Shown here: positions 37,641 through 50,101 of the stretch, in pieces
How the letters are laid out: the number at the start of each line of letters is the position of its first letter
How positions within the stretch are numbered: position 1 is the first letter of the stretch
NCBI GenBank assembly: GCA_018806985.1
Contig: JADANN010000462.1
Location: 1,293,501-1,357,500 of the forward strand
DNA length: 64,000 bases
From: Angiostrongylus vasorum
Lineage: Eukaryota; Nematoda; Chromadorea; Rhabditida; Metastrongylidae
Reading direction: 5' to 3'
Translations under genes and position numbers: made by a program
The notes under the pieces: generated by a model
The model's input: only the letters and a program-made list of their open reading frames with translations
Told to the model about the DNA's origin: nothing
Database searches by the model: none

Positions 37641-38399
37641 TTCCTACCTACCTAATGGTGCCATTAGCAATTTCGTTTTTTGTATTTTATCGGTAGTGGA
37701 GTATTTGCTTTTCTAAAAGTGGTACGATCAGTAGATCAGTAGCTGCACGCACAGAGCATTCGTCGAGTAGACTAGCTTTTGTCTTCGATCTGTCGGATAA
37801 AGTCTTAGAAGCCAAAAAAAAAAAGTTTCTGCGGAAAATGCGGTTATGTTCTGATGTTTTACAGTCGATAAACCTCTGTGATGTTTTACTGCTATTGAGA
37901 GAGTTTTAGAGCTAAATCTATACATCTATGTGCAAAAGAACGTATTCAAATGTCGATACACCTATTACGAAGCAGAAAGTTTTAACACCTAATCTGCATA
38001 TTCCGTATAAGTTTCAAATATATCACCTGTGCTTCCTTGATCAAGCGGTTTAAGCGGTTTATGTTACAGTAACCTCTTGTCGATACGTGAAGAGCCCAAG
38101 TTTGTCTTTCTAGAACCCTGAAGCCTTATGAGCAGTGATCGTTGTTCTTCATTCTGTGCGCTTGGTTTCCTACGGAATTTACCTATTATTCACCAGTCGT
38201 TAGGATGTATAAGGTGTTTAACCTAATTTTTGACATCTTGCTGTAGACGACGACTTCATACACCGTTAGCCATTGACCCAAGAATCGAGTTCTCTGTTCC
38301 TTTTTCTTAGTTGGATGATACGGGGCAATTCTAAAAGTACCCTGTCTATAGCGATATCGACCATACTGGCCGATACTTCATTCTTCTCACGTATCATCC

Positions 38400-39250
38400 A
38401 GATTTTCGAGGCGTACATTTAGACAGCGAGAATATCAAATGCAAAATGTGAGACCTCTCGAGTGTTATTTGTCCTCTTCAACATGCTCGATGCGTTTATC
38501 TCCGAGCCGCTCATTCCCTCCTCTTCAGATTTGGAGCTTAAACACACGTAGCTCGTCCATTTGGAAATGTCCCTCTTACTGAGTGTAAATGAGGGATTAG
38601 CAATGAATCCTCTGTCCTCATAAACATCGCTTTCTTGGGATTCAATCGAAAACCAATCTTCCAACGAGCTCCTTAGAACCTGATTAGCATTCGTTTACTT
38701 TAGTAATGCTTCATGTTTTAAGAACAGTATTATCACCAAAGCCTAGATAGTTTGTCAGTGATCGATTCTCAATTCAATGTTATCCTTTTCCAAAATCCAC
38801 ATTTTCGTTATCGAAATTAGGTGTGAATGATTTTGGCACGTTGGTATCAGCATGTCGAACTGGTCTCTTATCATCAACTTAGGTTGTTCGTTAATCTCCA
38901 ATGCTTTGGCGCCGTTCTGGTGTTATTCAGTCGCTGTCGTGTAGTCAATCTCGGCGTTGAAATTACCAGAGAAGACCTTGTAAAAGGCATGATCTCTGCA
39001 GAATTCCTTCTCCAAGTTCGTGTAGAACGCGTCGATGTCGTGTTCTGCATAGCTAAAGTGTGGATGACGAAAACTAAGAAAGCGCAACTTTTTTCAACCA
39101 TGGAAGTCCGACTAGGGTCGTTTGCTTTCCAGAAAAATGCTATTTATGGCCAGGCTCATAGTGACGAGAATACTAAGTACCCCGGTCCTTCCGCTGTCAT
39201 ATCTCCATCCAGACTAAAAGCTGTTCCCCGCTTTCGATAAACTTCTCGCG
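38400..39250 (-). mobile_element. RTE-type retrotransposon relic, endonuclease and C-terminal reverse-transcriptase pieces
   Basis: The minus strand near 39040-38950 reads DIDAFYTNLEKEF ... DHAFYKVFSGNFNAEI, which matches the apurinic endonuclease segment around the GDFNA motif, with D changed to N. Near 38610-38500 it reads NPSFTLSKRDISKWTSYVCL, matching the ISECTSYVYLG region near the end of reverse transcriptase. The central domain is deleted. It is not functional. Confidence 0.72.
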
Positions 39251-40571
39251 TGGTCGTTATATTTAGTCTTACCAGCAAACCCGTCGGTTCCTCTAGGGCG
39301 ATCTCATTTGGCAGTGTTGTAAGTGCAAATCGTTACATTTAGAATATGACGTTGAGTTTTTAGCTGCCTCTTCTTATCGTGCTAAGCAACACAACCGTAT
39401 CTATCGGGTGTCGGGATCAGAAGGATGAGACCCATTATTTTTACTGTTTTTGGCCATTAATCCTTTTGAGACCACACGCGTTGACTTCAACATGTATGTT
39501 TGAGTACGTTGGAGGCCATACACATTGATTTCGATGTCCGCTAATTTCACTGATTTCTTTCGCCACAGTGCTTTTTTTGCCACACTTGTCGTGGCCACTC
39601 AATAACTTTTTCCAAAACAGATGCCCAATAACAATGAGTACTGTAGTAACAACGTCATGTCTGCTCGTGAAGAAAACAATAAATTATTGGTCAATGCCAG
39701 GAGATAGAAGGTCGTGAGGAAAGATTACTGTGTACATAGAAATGTATGAGAAAAAAAACCATTTTTCGAATGAGATTTATCGTATGGGATGTGTGCGAAC
39801 ATACCGAATCAGGCTCAAAACAAGCTGGAAAAACACTTTCAAATGTTGACAACACTGTATTTGCAATATAGTAAATAATAATTTAGTACATATTAGCTTA
39901 AAAACCATTCATAGCTGTGGGACGATAGAGCAAATTCTCCTATACAATTCTACCATGTTCTTGACCCTTGGAGTCTTCTCTTTATGCACACATTACCGCC
40001 TATCATCAAAAAAACTAGCATGCCATTAACAGCCGTAAACAGAAAATTTGGCACGGTTGCGAAAGGGTTAATGCCCGCTAGAGACTTGCAGATCTGAGGT
40101 GCGGCTGCATTTACTCATGGATTTGTTGGCGTTTTCTGAAATAAACGTACAGCTTATTTCTTGTGGGTGACTTCTAATCACCCATGCTTCGCACTCAATT
40201 GGTCGCATGCTTGTAGCCGAATCAACACATAGGTTTCTGTTTGCACATAAGAAAGCACACCCACATACTCATGATTGGATGTGTCTACGTATATACAGAA
40301 GTTTTACTTCGATCTAGCTTAGCAGAAAGACTCCCCCAAATCCACCTGCATCTCTTTTTGCACAGGGTCACTTTTTGGTCGTCGTTTAACCCCAGGTTTG
40401 CCGTCCGGAACGCGCAAGATAGTCCTGAGACTGAACTGCTAGCCAGCTAGGATCCTTCACTAGGAGAGGTCCATAGCCGTGTTTAATAAGTTAACAAGCA
40501 TAAAAATTTATGTATGATCCTTAGGAATCTAGTTTTTTTATACGTTAATGTTAATTTCGCTTCATGTTCAG

Positions 40572-43500
40572 ATGTTGCCGAATGTTGTTTGGCAGGCGCC
40601 GTGTCTTACATTCACGCACTGTAAGAATTGGGTACGGTCCAGTTGGTGGTGACAGTGGTTCTGGTTTTGCCCCAAACAAAGTTTGCAATCAGAAATACAA
40701 CATTTTCAGTTTCGTGCCACTGGTATGTTTGAGTAACACTTAGTTTTTCCAAACCTATTCCAACATAGTTCTTGTTTTGTGTAGAATTTCCGACCAATAT
40801 ATTTATTCTAATATTTATGAAATATTCTAAATTTCTAAATTTAAAGATGTGTTAGAGCAACTTTCAAAAAATGTTTCAGCGCTGTTTAGAGTCCTCACAT
40901 CTGATTTTCATATGTGGGAATCTTTTAAGGTCCTGTTTCAACAGTTCAAGTTCTTTTTGAATTTGTACTTTTTGTTGATGGCATGCAGTCAGTTTATACC
41001 CGCTATCCAAATTGGAGCTCCTATTACCTATTGGGGTCCCCTCGTAAGTTTCTCTGTTCTAGATTTTTTTCTTTGGATTGAAGTTTTTTCAAATCAAGCT
41101 TTGTTTCATTTGTTTTGTACAGGGGTTTGTATTAACGATAACACTAATTCGTGAAGCACTGGATGATTTCGTACGTTTTTTGCGAGACAAAGAGTTAAAT
41201 GGTGAAAAGTACGAACGGCTGACGAGAGATGGTACAAGGGTGGAGGTGAACAGCAGGTTTGATCTTTGTTATTCTACCACGTATATAAACAGTTGTTTGT
41301 TTTTGCCACAAAGTCTTCAAGCTTCTTTCTAACGTAGGCGTAGCATCGTGACCAATTGCAATTTCCACGTGTTTTCCCGATAAAGTCATTCGTAGCTAAT
41401 AACGAACACTTTAATTTCATGTGGTGTTTTTCGCCTACGGCATACATCCTGGTAACAGTTTTATTAGAATTGTTTGAAAGAATATAGAAAGCCAATCACC
41501 TGCATCAGCTTTAGTCCCATTGATTGTAGAGTGACTCGAGCGGGCGCTAGTAAATCATCCATTTTTCCCCTGTCGCGTGCAGAAATATAGGGTTTTGCTC
41601 GCTCTAAGGGTACTAGTTGAGCATCATACCTTTCTTCTAGATGGAATGCCTATACTAAGAATAATTTGTTAGTAACGACCTCTAAATTATTTCGTATTAC
41701 ACCGGTTTGTCAAATTTTTCTATAACACATATCCGTTTTCAGTGACATTGAGGTGGGCGACGTCATTATAATAGGTAAAGATCGGCGTGTACCTGCTGAT
41801 GTGGTTCTCTTACGTACCACCGAGAGATCAGGAGCATGTTTCATTCGTACTGATCAGTTAGATGGTGAAACTGATTGGAAGCTGCGTGTTGCTGTTCCGT
41901 TCACACAGCATCTTATGAGTGAAGCTGTGAGTTAGCTTACTTGTCGACTTTCTTAGGCCGGTAATTTGAGAACTTTCCCGTTAGACTGCGTTGTATGGAA
42001 TATTTTTAGGAAATCATGGAAATTAATTGCGAAATTTATGCGGAGAAACCCCAGAAAGATATCCATGCCTTTGTTGGAACGTTTAAGGTAACCACCGATG
42101 ATCAAGTGCAAGATGGATCGTTGAACGTTGAGAATGTGTTGTGGGCAAATACTGTTCTTGCTAGTGGAACTGCCGTGGGAATAGTCGTATACACAGGAAG
42201 AGAAACTCGCTCTGTGATGAACACCACCTTACCAGAAAGTAAGGTCGGTTTGTTAGATCTTGAGGTTAACAATCTAACGAAGTTACTTTTCGTGTTTGTA
42301 ATGGTGCTAGCCTCTGTAATGGTTATTATGAAAGGAGTAGATACCAACTGGTATCGTTACCTCATGCGTTTCGTCCTCTTGTTTTCATATATCATCCCAA
42401 TTTCGTTGAGAGTGAATCTTGACATGGCTAAGTTGGTTTACGCTTGGCAAATTGGGCGCGATAAACAAATTCCGGAGACAGTCGTACGTTCGTCAACAAT
42501 ACCTGAGGAACTTGGGCGAATTTCTTTCCTGCTTTCTGACAAAACGGGTACACTGACGAAAAATGAGATGCACTTCAAGAAGATCCATCTTGGTACGGTG
42601 GCGTTCAATTCAGATGCTTTTGAAGAAGTTGCCCAACATGTTGCCAGTGCTTATTCTGGTCGACTGGCAAGGTATACTTTTTTCTGTCGTTTTATTCATT
42701 ATAGGGAGCTGATCTGTTTGAGCGAATACATCCGCTTAGAACCGAAAACACGTTATGTGTCCTTTAATGGAAAAAAGGGTTAAATATTTGCTGAAGGAAA
42801 TGTTAACTCGTCTTTAATATCTACAGAACACTTTAGCAGGTTTTTCGAAGGAATTTCTCGAAAGTTTTTGGAGATATTTTTTTTATGTTTACAATACACT
42901 TTTCCACTTGGAAAGACTTTGTTACGATTTCATGAAAAAACGGATCAAATTTACGGAGTGTTGTTTGAATTCGATTATGGGTAGATAGGAAGGTCAGACA
43001 GCAACTGAATGACAGAGACGGTGTTTATGAAGAACTCACAACTTTTTGAGATCAAAGGCTTATGTTAAATTAGATATCGAAAGAATAAGCACAATGTAGG
43101 TATGGTCGACGAAGTTCAATGAACTATCGGGCGGGCGATGCTTGCAACGAAACGTTTAAAGCAAAAAGAGCAAAGAAATTGAACTTACAGTTTATATCAG
43201 TCGAATATCAGGAGTATAGCTGCGCAAGAAGCGTCAAAGGTAACATCAACTGGACACATGTATTATGACGGATTCCTTGTACCAGAATCTCTTTCCCCAC
43301 CAAACGCCTAACCATGTGAATAATAGCATTTGCTGCCTCCCAGTGTTCTCCATGATGATTCTAAAAACTCCTTGTGATTGGCTAAAACTCATTTTGACTG
43401 CTTGCAATAACATTAGGCCACTTTAGCAGTGATTAGAATAGGTATTACTTATTTGCGATAAAATCATTTGCTAACTACATATGAAAAAAGGTGAGTTTTG

Positions 43501-43867
43501 ATATATGTATACATATGTAGACTAACTAGCGCGGTGGTAGTGATGCCGACCACCACAAGCACGCTGCTAGTTTGATCGCCTACCGAGCTCACTTACACTG
43601 TCATCACTTCGGAGTTTGAGAGATGGGTACCAGACTTGTAAGTTCACTCTCTGGAATCGAAGTGGAGACGCTCTAGCGTCGTTATCTTAGGACTGCAGGG
43701 AGGACCTTCTCGAACAGCGTTCAACGGCATTTATTACGAAACGAAAACCTGAAAGCAACAGACGAACCCACACTACAAAGTTGAAAAACCTTTGTGGATA
43801 ATGGATGCGAGGAAACGAATTGGGTGCATGAATTTGTGGGATTCGTGCAGTAGGTGTAAAAAGGGTC

Positions 43868-43945
<78 letters not shown>

Positions 43946-46900
43946 TATATATATATGTATGTATGTACATATTTATACATATATGTACACATATATATAC
44001 ATATATATACATACATATATATGCATGTATATGCACTTTTTTCAAAGGGTTTTCTCGTTTTCTATGCCATGAACTAAAGCGTTATTTCAGATATTCATTT
44101 TCGGCGAAGCTTCAGATGGCAGTGGAAGCTATTGCTTTATGTCATAATGTAACACCTATATCTGAAGGAGGAAGTGTTTCTTACCAAGCCGCTAGTCCTG
44201 ACGAGGCAAGCCTTTCAGATTGTTTCGTATTGGAATAGTTTGTATTGTTTCACTCAACTTGCTGTTTTTTCGATTATTTATTTGGTAATCAGGTCGCCCT
44301 CGTCAAGTGGGCAGAAACTGTTGGAGTTAGATTAGCCCAACGCGATCTGCATTCTATTCAACTGCAGCTTAATATAGGGCAAACGCGACAGTTTCAGGTC
44401 TGTATGCTTTTCTGTGGATAAATGTCTCAGAGTGGAAAGTTCTGCAAAGCTTACACAAAATTGCTTTTTTTTCTAAGGTGATAATCATACTTGATACTTG
44501 ATACTTTAACGGCCCGTCCTCACTGGTTATGCGGGCCCAGCACAATCACCATTTTTTGGGAGATTTGCTGGTTAAGCCGTTGTGGTTCCCTGGAATCCCG
44601 AGGACAGCCTGGCCAAAAGTCTGCGCCCAAGTCGTCACCACCTCAAGCATTCACCACCCTTGTGGATCAAGGAGATACTAGTCACCATGCGTCTTTGATA
44701 CCAGAACGGTGGTGGATCCTGGAATTGGTTTACTCTTAGCTAGGCTTCCTAATGGAAACGACGGACTCCTTCTCAACTTGGGGAGCCCATGCCGGGGGAT
44801 GAATCCCCCTAATGTACATCGCAGTCCAACACCCAGGAACACCGCCCAGCCACGATGAGGCGGTAAATCGTTGGGAGGAGGTGATAATCATAAGGATAAA
44901 ATTTGCAGCCTTAGTCGATTTCACGGAAATATATGGCCTAATTTGTGAGCAGTCTTTAAATCCAATACGACTGTTTCGGTTTTATCAAATAGGTGGATAT
45001 ACAATGAGTTCCCAGCTAGTGAACCTTACCATATGCGATGTATTTACTTTTTTGTTTCCTACCTCTACCGTTTATTTGAACAAGTAAACTGATTGTTTGT
45101 ATTTTTCAGATTTTGCATGTTTTTCCGTTCACTAGCGAAACGAAACGTATGGGAATAATTGTGAAGGTTATAATAGTTTCCATTCACATTTACTCATTTG
45201 GTTTTGGCATAGTGCTTAAATATACGCTTTCTTCAGGATGAAACAACGGATGAAATTTCATTGTTAATGAAAGGTGCGGATACCGTTATGGCAGGCATGG
45301 TGCAATACAATGACTGGCTCGAAGAGGAGTGTAGTAACATGGCTCGCGAAGGTCTGCGGACTTTGGTGGTGGCTAAGCGTGTTCTATCCGCTGCTGAGTT
45401 AGAAGCTTTTGATCGTGCATACCATGCTGCTAAGATGTCTATCACTGAGAGATCGCAAACCATGCAAAGCTGTGTGAATCGTATGCTTGAGAAGGACCTT
45501 CAGCTTTTGTGCTTGACAGGTGTTGAGGACAGATTACAGGTTTATTGTCTTTTCAGTTGGCTCAGTTCTGCAGATCTTTCAATAGTTCAAAATATTTTTG
45601 AAAACAAGCCATTTGCAATTTGTATATCTATGGAGAACGTCTGTTACTAGCTGACTGTGTTCTAAAACAAAAAAGTCTTTATGACATGGATCATTTCATG
45701 AAGAAGTTTGGATTGGATCCTATGAAAAGATGTTTGCCCTAAAATTTATACGATGTTGTGAATCTCTGTAGCCCATGATTTCTAAATTTATGTAGATGTT
45801 TAGGCAAGCATTGATTTAGGATCAAGTTACGACGTCTTTGGAACTTCTTCGTAATGCTGGGATCAAAATTTGGATGTTGACCGGTGATAAACTTGAAACG
45901 GCCATTTGCATCGCAAAATCAAGTGGTCTATTTTCGAGGACAGATAACGTGCATGTTTTCGGATCGGTTAAGAATAGAACTGAGGCTCACAGTGAGCTTA
46001 ATGCTTTGAGAAGGTTAACTTTTTTTGTTTTGTCGTGAAGAAGTTCATATAAGTATTTTCAATAAGGTAAATTCTTGTTCTAGGAAAAGTGATGTAGCTC
46101 TTGTGATGCAGGGGTCTGCTCTTAACGTCTGTCTTCAATATTATGAAGCTGAGGTTGTTGTGTCTTTAAAATTTGCACTGGGACATTCGCAATTTACCAT
46201 CTCTGCTTTTATTATTGTAAGGGTTTCATTAGGTTGCCGAGCTGGTTTGTGCTTGCACCGCTGTTGTGTGCTGTCGATGTTCTCCTGAACAGAAAGCTCA
46301 AATTGTGCAGCTTTTGCGGAAATATCGCTCTCCATTACGAGTTGCAGCTATAGGTGATGGAGGAAATGATGTAAGCATGATACAAGCTGCTCACGCTGGA
46401 ATTGGAATTGACGCCAATGAAGGTATCACGGACTTTACTGGAATGTTCTAGAAGCGTCATATGGACGTTATGACAGTTTAGCTTCAGTAAGTGCAATTAC
46501 CTCATTGCCGTTTTTTTTGTTTAGGGAAGCAAGCTTCCTTAGCAGCAGATTTTTCGATAACTCAATTTTCGCATGTTTGCCGGTTATTGCTTGTTCATGG
46601 TCGTTTCTGTTACAAGAGATCATGTGCGCTTTCGCAGTTTGTCATGCATAGGTCAGTCAGTATCTTCATTATTTAGCGGTTTTCTAGCGTTAGCTACACT
46701 ATCTACTTAAGTTTAATCATAGCATAACCTTCCTAAGTTTTCAGAGGTCTTATAATTTCTACCATGCAAGCTATTTTCTCGTGTGTATTTTACTTCGCAT
46801 CAGTTTCGTTGTACCAAGGAGTATTAATGGTTGCTTATTCCACTGCGTACACTATGCTTCCTGTATTTTCTTTGGTTGTTGATCGTGATGTTACTGCCAG

Positions 46901-47403
46901 TAACGCACTGACGTATCCAGAACTGTACAAAGAACTCGGAAAAGGCCGGTCGTTATCTTACAAAACGTTCTGCATATGGGTCATGATCAGCCTTTACCAA
47001 GGAGCAGTGATAATGTATGGAGCGTTGTTGGTATTCGATGCAGACTTCATCCATGTCGTCTCGATTTCTTTTTCTGCACTTATTGTCACGGAACTTATTA
47101 TGGTCGCAATGACGGTGCACACCTGGCACTGGGCGATGTTGCTCGCTCAGGTGCTGTCCTTTGTTATATTCCTATATTGAGGGTTCCAAATTTTATGGTG
47201 AAATATGGTTTTAGGCACTATCTCTGGCACTTTACGCAGCTTCACTGATTGTGCTCGACCAATATTTCGACCGGCAGTTCGTGCTTTCGTGGATATTCGT
47301 CTCGAAGACTACAGTGATAACAGCTGTATCTTGTCTTCCTTTATACGTTGTGAAAGCACTTCGGCGAAAGTTCTCTCCTCCTTCTTATGCTAAAGTGAAC
47401 TGA
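40572..47403 (+). CDS. tat-5: TAT-5, class P4 ATPase (ATP9/NEO1-type phospholipid flippase); N-terminal residues not included
   Basis: TAT-5 keeps phosphatidylethanolamine in the inner plasma-membrane leaflet and restrains vesicle budding. Exons: 40572-40722, 40930-41043, 41123-41256, 41743-41926, 42010-42671, 44091-44205, 44293-44397, 45110-45166, 45237-45539, 45820-46013, 46084-46153, 46233-46422, 46525-46651, 46745-47150, 47215-47403. All phases join, giving about 1000 residues against about 1050 in the family. Motifs in order are [10 protein letters not shown] (cysteine-rich N-terminus), [14 protein letters not shown], first membrane segment [19 protein letters not shown] (actuator), PISLRVN (membrane segment 4), DKTGTLT at 42538-42558 (phosphorylated Asp), [29 protein letters not shown] and the C-terminal membrane segments. 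The intron after 44205 has a GC donor. The 1.4 kb intron before 44091 holds a SINE and a (TA)n tract. The first in-frame ATG here is at 40582, usable if 40572 is a trans-splice site; otherwise an upstream exon is needed. Confidence 0.92.
43515..43868 (+). repeat. SINE family D copy in a tat-5 intron
   Basis: The head gactaactagcgcggtggtagtg is followed by ctagtttgatcgcc (degraded B box) and the body blocks (ggaatcgaagtggagacgctct, gcgttcaacggc, ggatgcgaggaaacg). It ends with a gtaggtgtaaaaagggtc tail that runs straight into the TA microsatellite. Confidence 0.75.
43869..44036. repeat. (TA)n microsatellite grading into an ATGTAC/ATACAT variant repeat
   Basis: About 70 bp of pure alternating TA is followed by about 95 bp of interrupted tacatata/tatgtac units. 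It begins exactly where the preceding family D SINE tail ends, so it probably grew from that tail. It ends about 55 bp before a tat-5 exon. Long open frames here are repeat artefacts. Confidence 0.9.
44495..44895 (+). repeat. Element E, most complete copy, in a tat-5 intron
   Basis: Runs from cttgatacttgatac and acggcccgtcctcactggtt through the aatcaccattttttgggag block, ggttccctggaatcc, ttgtggatcaaggag, cagaacggtggtggatcc and tgtacatcgcagtccaacac, to gatgaggcggtaaatcgttgggag. The four other copies or pieces in this window match it in either orientation. Confidence 0.75.
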
Positions 47404-48084
47404 CATTTTAGCCGGAGAACTTTTTTCATGTATTGTTCTCGTGGTTCGATATTGTCTAAATCTAAATTATTTTCTTATAAAACGCTTTAGGACTATACAT
47501 GCACTTTAAATCCTAAAAGTCCTATATGGTTGTACCCACATTAGTGCGACTTCATATTCATTCGGGTCATAAAATTCAGTGTAACTTTCACTCTTCAAGA
47601 CGTTTTGTGGCCATGTTTGTTTGCTACCAAATTATCTGTGATTTCACTTGTGACTCTCATATGTGCTTCATTTAGCTTTACTAGCCTTCATTTAAGTGGT
47701 CTTAAACGATGTTTATCATTGTCGAGATGTAAAACGCTTTTTTGTTTTAGCACCTTTGATAATCATAGTTTTACTGAATATATGTTAGTGTTTTCTTTTT
47801 CTTATAGAACATCCGGTGTGAATTAACCGAGCACTTTACCAAGACATGTTTATAGGAAAATGAAAACGCATGCTTCTCTAAACTGTAATGTGGCCATTAT
47901 AGCGAAGTGATGGATGGTTAACGTTTTCAAAAGTCGTCATGACCAGGTTGATTTTGTTTCCGGTGGGACTTCTCGGGTCGAAATTGAATATTGCGCTGGA
48001 TTTCCAGTAGTAGACGCTTTGATAAAGAGGATCCATTCCACCTCATCGCAGACCTAGTAACACTTTGTTTTGAAATTGCCGAGC

Positions 48085-48200
48085 CACTTTTTTCTTCTTA
48101 TTTTAATGCGCGAACCCTCGGAAAGGGTAATCGTGGTTCGATCCGGCCCGAGGTCCAAGTTTTGCGAATATCTAAGTATCCTTGTAAAAGGCTTTAGTTA
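48085..48200 (+). repeat. SINE family C fragment
   Basis: Contains gcgcgaaccctcggaaagggtaatcg, a good B box (gtggttcgatcc), a ggcccgaggtcc block and aagttttgcgaatatc, in the same order as the reversed copy at 14335-14460. Confidence 0.6.
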
Positions 48201-48514
48201 TCCAAGTTGGAGAAATGTAACTGAGAAAATGAATTATTGGCGTTTTGTAAAGAATCAGTTATGCGTATGCGTTGGTGTGTGATCGGTATGGGTACGTAGG
48301 CAGAGACCTAAGATAGGTTACGTTTGTCTCCCTAGGTGGACTAGTGAGAAGACAAAGCGTATTCCTCGAAGTGGATATTTCTATGGCGCCAATTACATAT
48401 TTGGAGCTTTCACATATTATGGAGATACAGGAGTGAAGACTGCGGTTTCGAGTGCACTGGAAGTGGATGTTCTTTTTTTCTTTTTCGGTACTTACCGTTT
48501 AAAATGCTTACTCA

Positions 48515-48870
48515 GGGCGGGGATAGCGCAGTGGTAGTGGCGCAGTTTAACCCGAACGGGATCCTTGTTCAACCCCACCTGTGTCAACCAAGCTTTCCAG
48601 GGTCGAGAAGTTAGTAGCAGACATTTTGGGACCGGGTCTCTCCATCCAGTCCGTAGAAGATACAGTCTGTCTGTGATTAAGGTCTGTGAATACCCTAGCA
48701 CGGCCATCGCTGTATTTCCAGGAAAAGTCGACTTGATCAGCTTTTGACGACATTCATAAGAAATGAAATCCTCAAACAGCGACCAAAGTCATAACATGAA
48801 TGTCAAGACTTTCGTGCACGATAAATGCGAAGAAGCCAGTTGAATTCAAGAAGTTATGGTGTCCTTACGA
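48515..48870 (+). repeat. SINE family D copy
   Basis: The head ggggatagcgcagtggtagtgg (A box) is followed by ccttgttcaacccc (weak B box), a gtgtcaaccaagc block and the family D body with diverged sequence. It ends near 48870. Confidence 0.65.
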
Positions 48871-50101
48871 TATATGATGTTGGATCATATGAGAAGTGTA
48901 TATTGCTTATTATTAGCTTTACTAGCATTTGCGTTAGAAAAGATCAATGTTCAAAGGATAAACTTCTAGTTTGAGGTAGATGTCTGGGCGGCGTTCACTT
49001 TCTTCTGGCTGGTCGTCTATGTCGTAGTCCTCGTTCCTAGATATTCGCATCACCAGAGTTTTAGTGGACCACTTGACTATCATTCAATCAGAAAACTTCA
49101 ATACTCCGTTCAATCCCTTCCATACCAGTTTTTACCAGGGTTGCCAGCTTTTAACTCTTTAGAAGTAGTCGATAAAAGGGTATCTTTGTGAGATCTTCCG
49201 AGTGAGTGATGAATTTGGATCTACATACTTCCATAACTCTTCTATTTGCATCCCAGTTCAGAAGAAATGGTTTTGACTGAAGTCGTTGCATACATGAATA
49301 TGCATTTGGAACATTCGTACCAAGATATTCGCTTACATTGATACACACTTGAAGTTGACTCATTGGCGACGGCGTGACCTCCAGGGGTCATTTGGAAGAG
49401 GGCGTTGTGGCCGTTTTAACCTTTATGAAAGTCATATCGTCTGCCGGTGCTTCATTTTGGCGCAGCCAATCGAAATTGGACGTTATGGCGAGTGTATTAT
49501 GTAAAACAGAGCAACGTAAAACGTTCATTCTGATTCCGTGCTGCCCAGATGGCCAAACTAAAGATATTGTTAGTTTTGGTCCGAATCTGGCGATCATCTC
49601 AGTGAGCATTATGGTTTAAGCCATTTTAAGTAGTCCATGTCAGGACTCGCGGAAGGCATTTCATGGCATACTTGTGTGTCGAGTGTTTTACCTGGAATAC
49701 CTTTCTAAATTGTTGTGTTCACTTATGTTGGAGTGCTAATGACACAGGACACAGACTATGTTGGTTTGTATTTCAATTCTATTGACTGTATCAGCTAACC
49801 TCACTATTGGTCAACAAGCAGTTGTTTTTGTGAACTGCTGTTGGTGAGCTGATGAAATGTTACATTTTTGTTTATCAGCATGGCTGTTGATAACCTCACA
49901 CCAAATCATTAACATTTTATAAGAAGGAAGTAAAAAATGCGCTAGAGATGGCACATAGTGCAGTCAGTTTTTTCTTCTGCACATCTTTTCTCCTGCTTTC
50001 AAACTTTGATTTCGTGGGAATTGAAAGATGTGTAGCTTTATTTACATGAAGAAGCAATTTCAGTTGTTGCTCCGTCGTGAGAACGCATTTGCTGCAGTTC
50101 G

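Larger units (their letters stand above)
47404..50101. other. Intergenic region between tat-5 and aph-1
   Basis: 2.7 kb on which both neighbours are on the plus strand. The first part should be the tat-5 3' untranslated region and the last part the aph-1 promoter. It contains SINE pieces at 48085-48200 and 48515-48870. No other ORF has coding character I can support. The distance argues against a standard worm operon. Confidence 0.6.

Noticed and set aside
43792..44238. Open frames of about 100-150 codons across the TA repeat on both strands
   Set aside because: They are artefacts of the (TA)n tract, encoding only Ile-Tyr repeats. The real tat-5 exon inside (44091-44205) is in the frame set by its splice phase.
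47404..50101. Operon linking tat-5 and aph-1
   Set aside because: Same strand, but 2.7 kb apart with SINEs between; worm operons usually have gaps of a few hundred bases. No SL2-type evidence can be seen from sequence.
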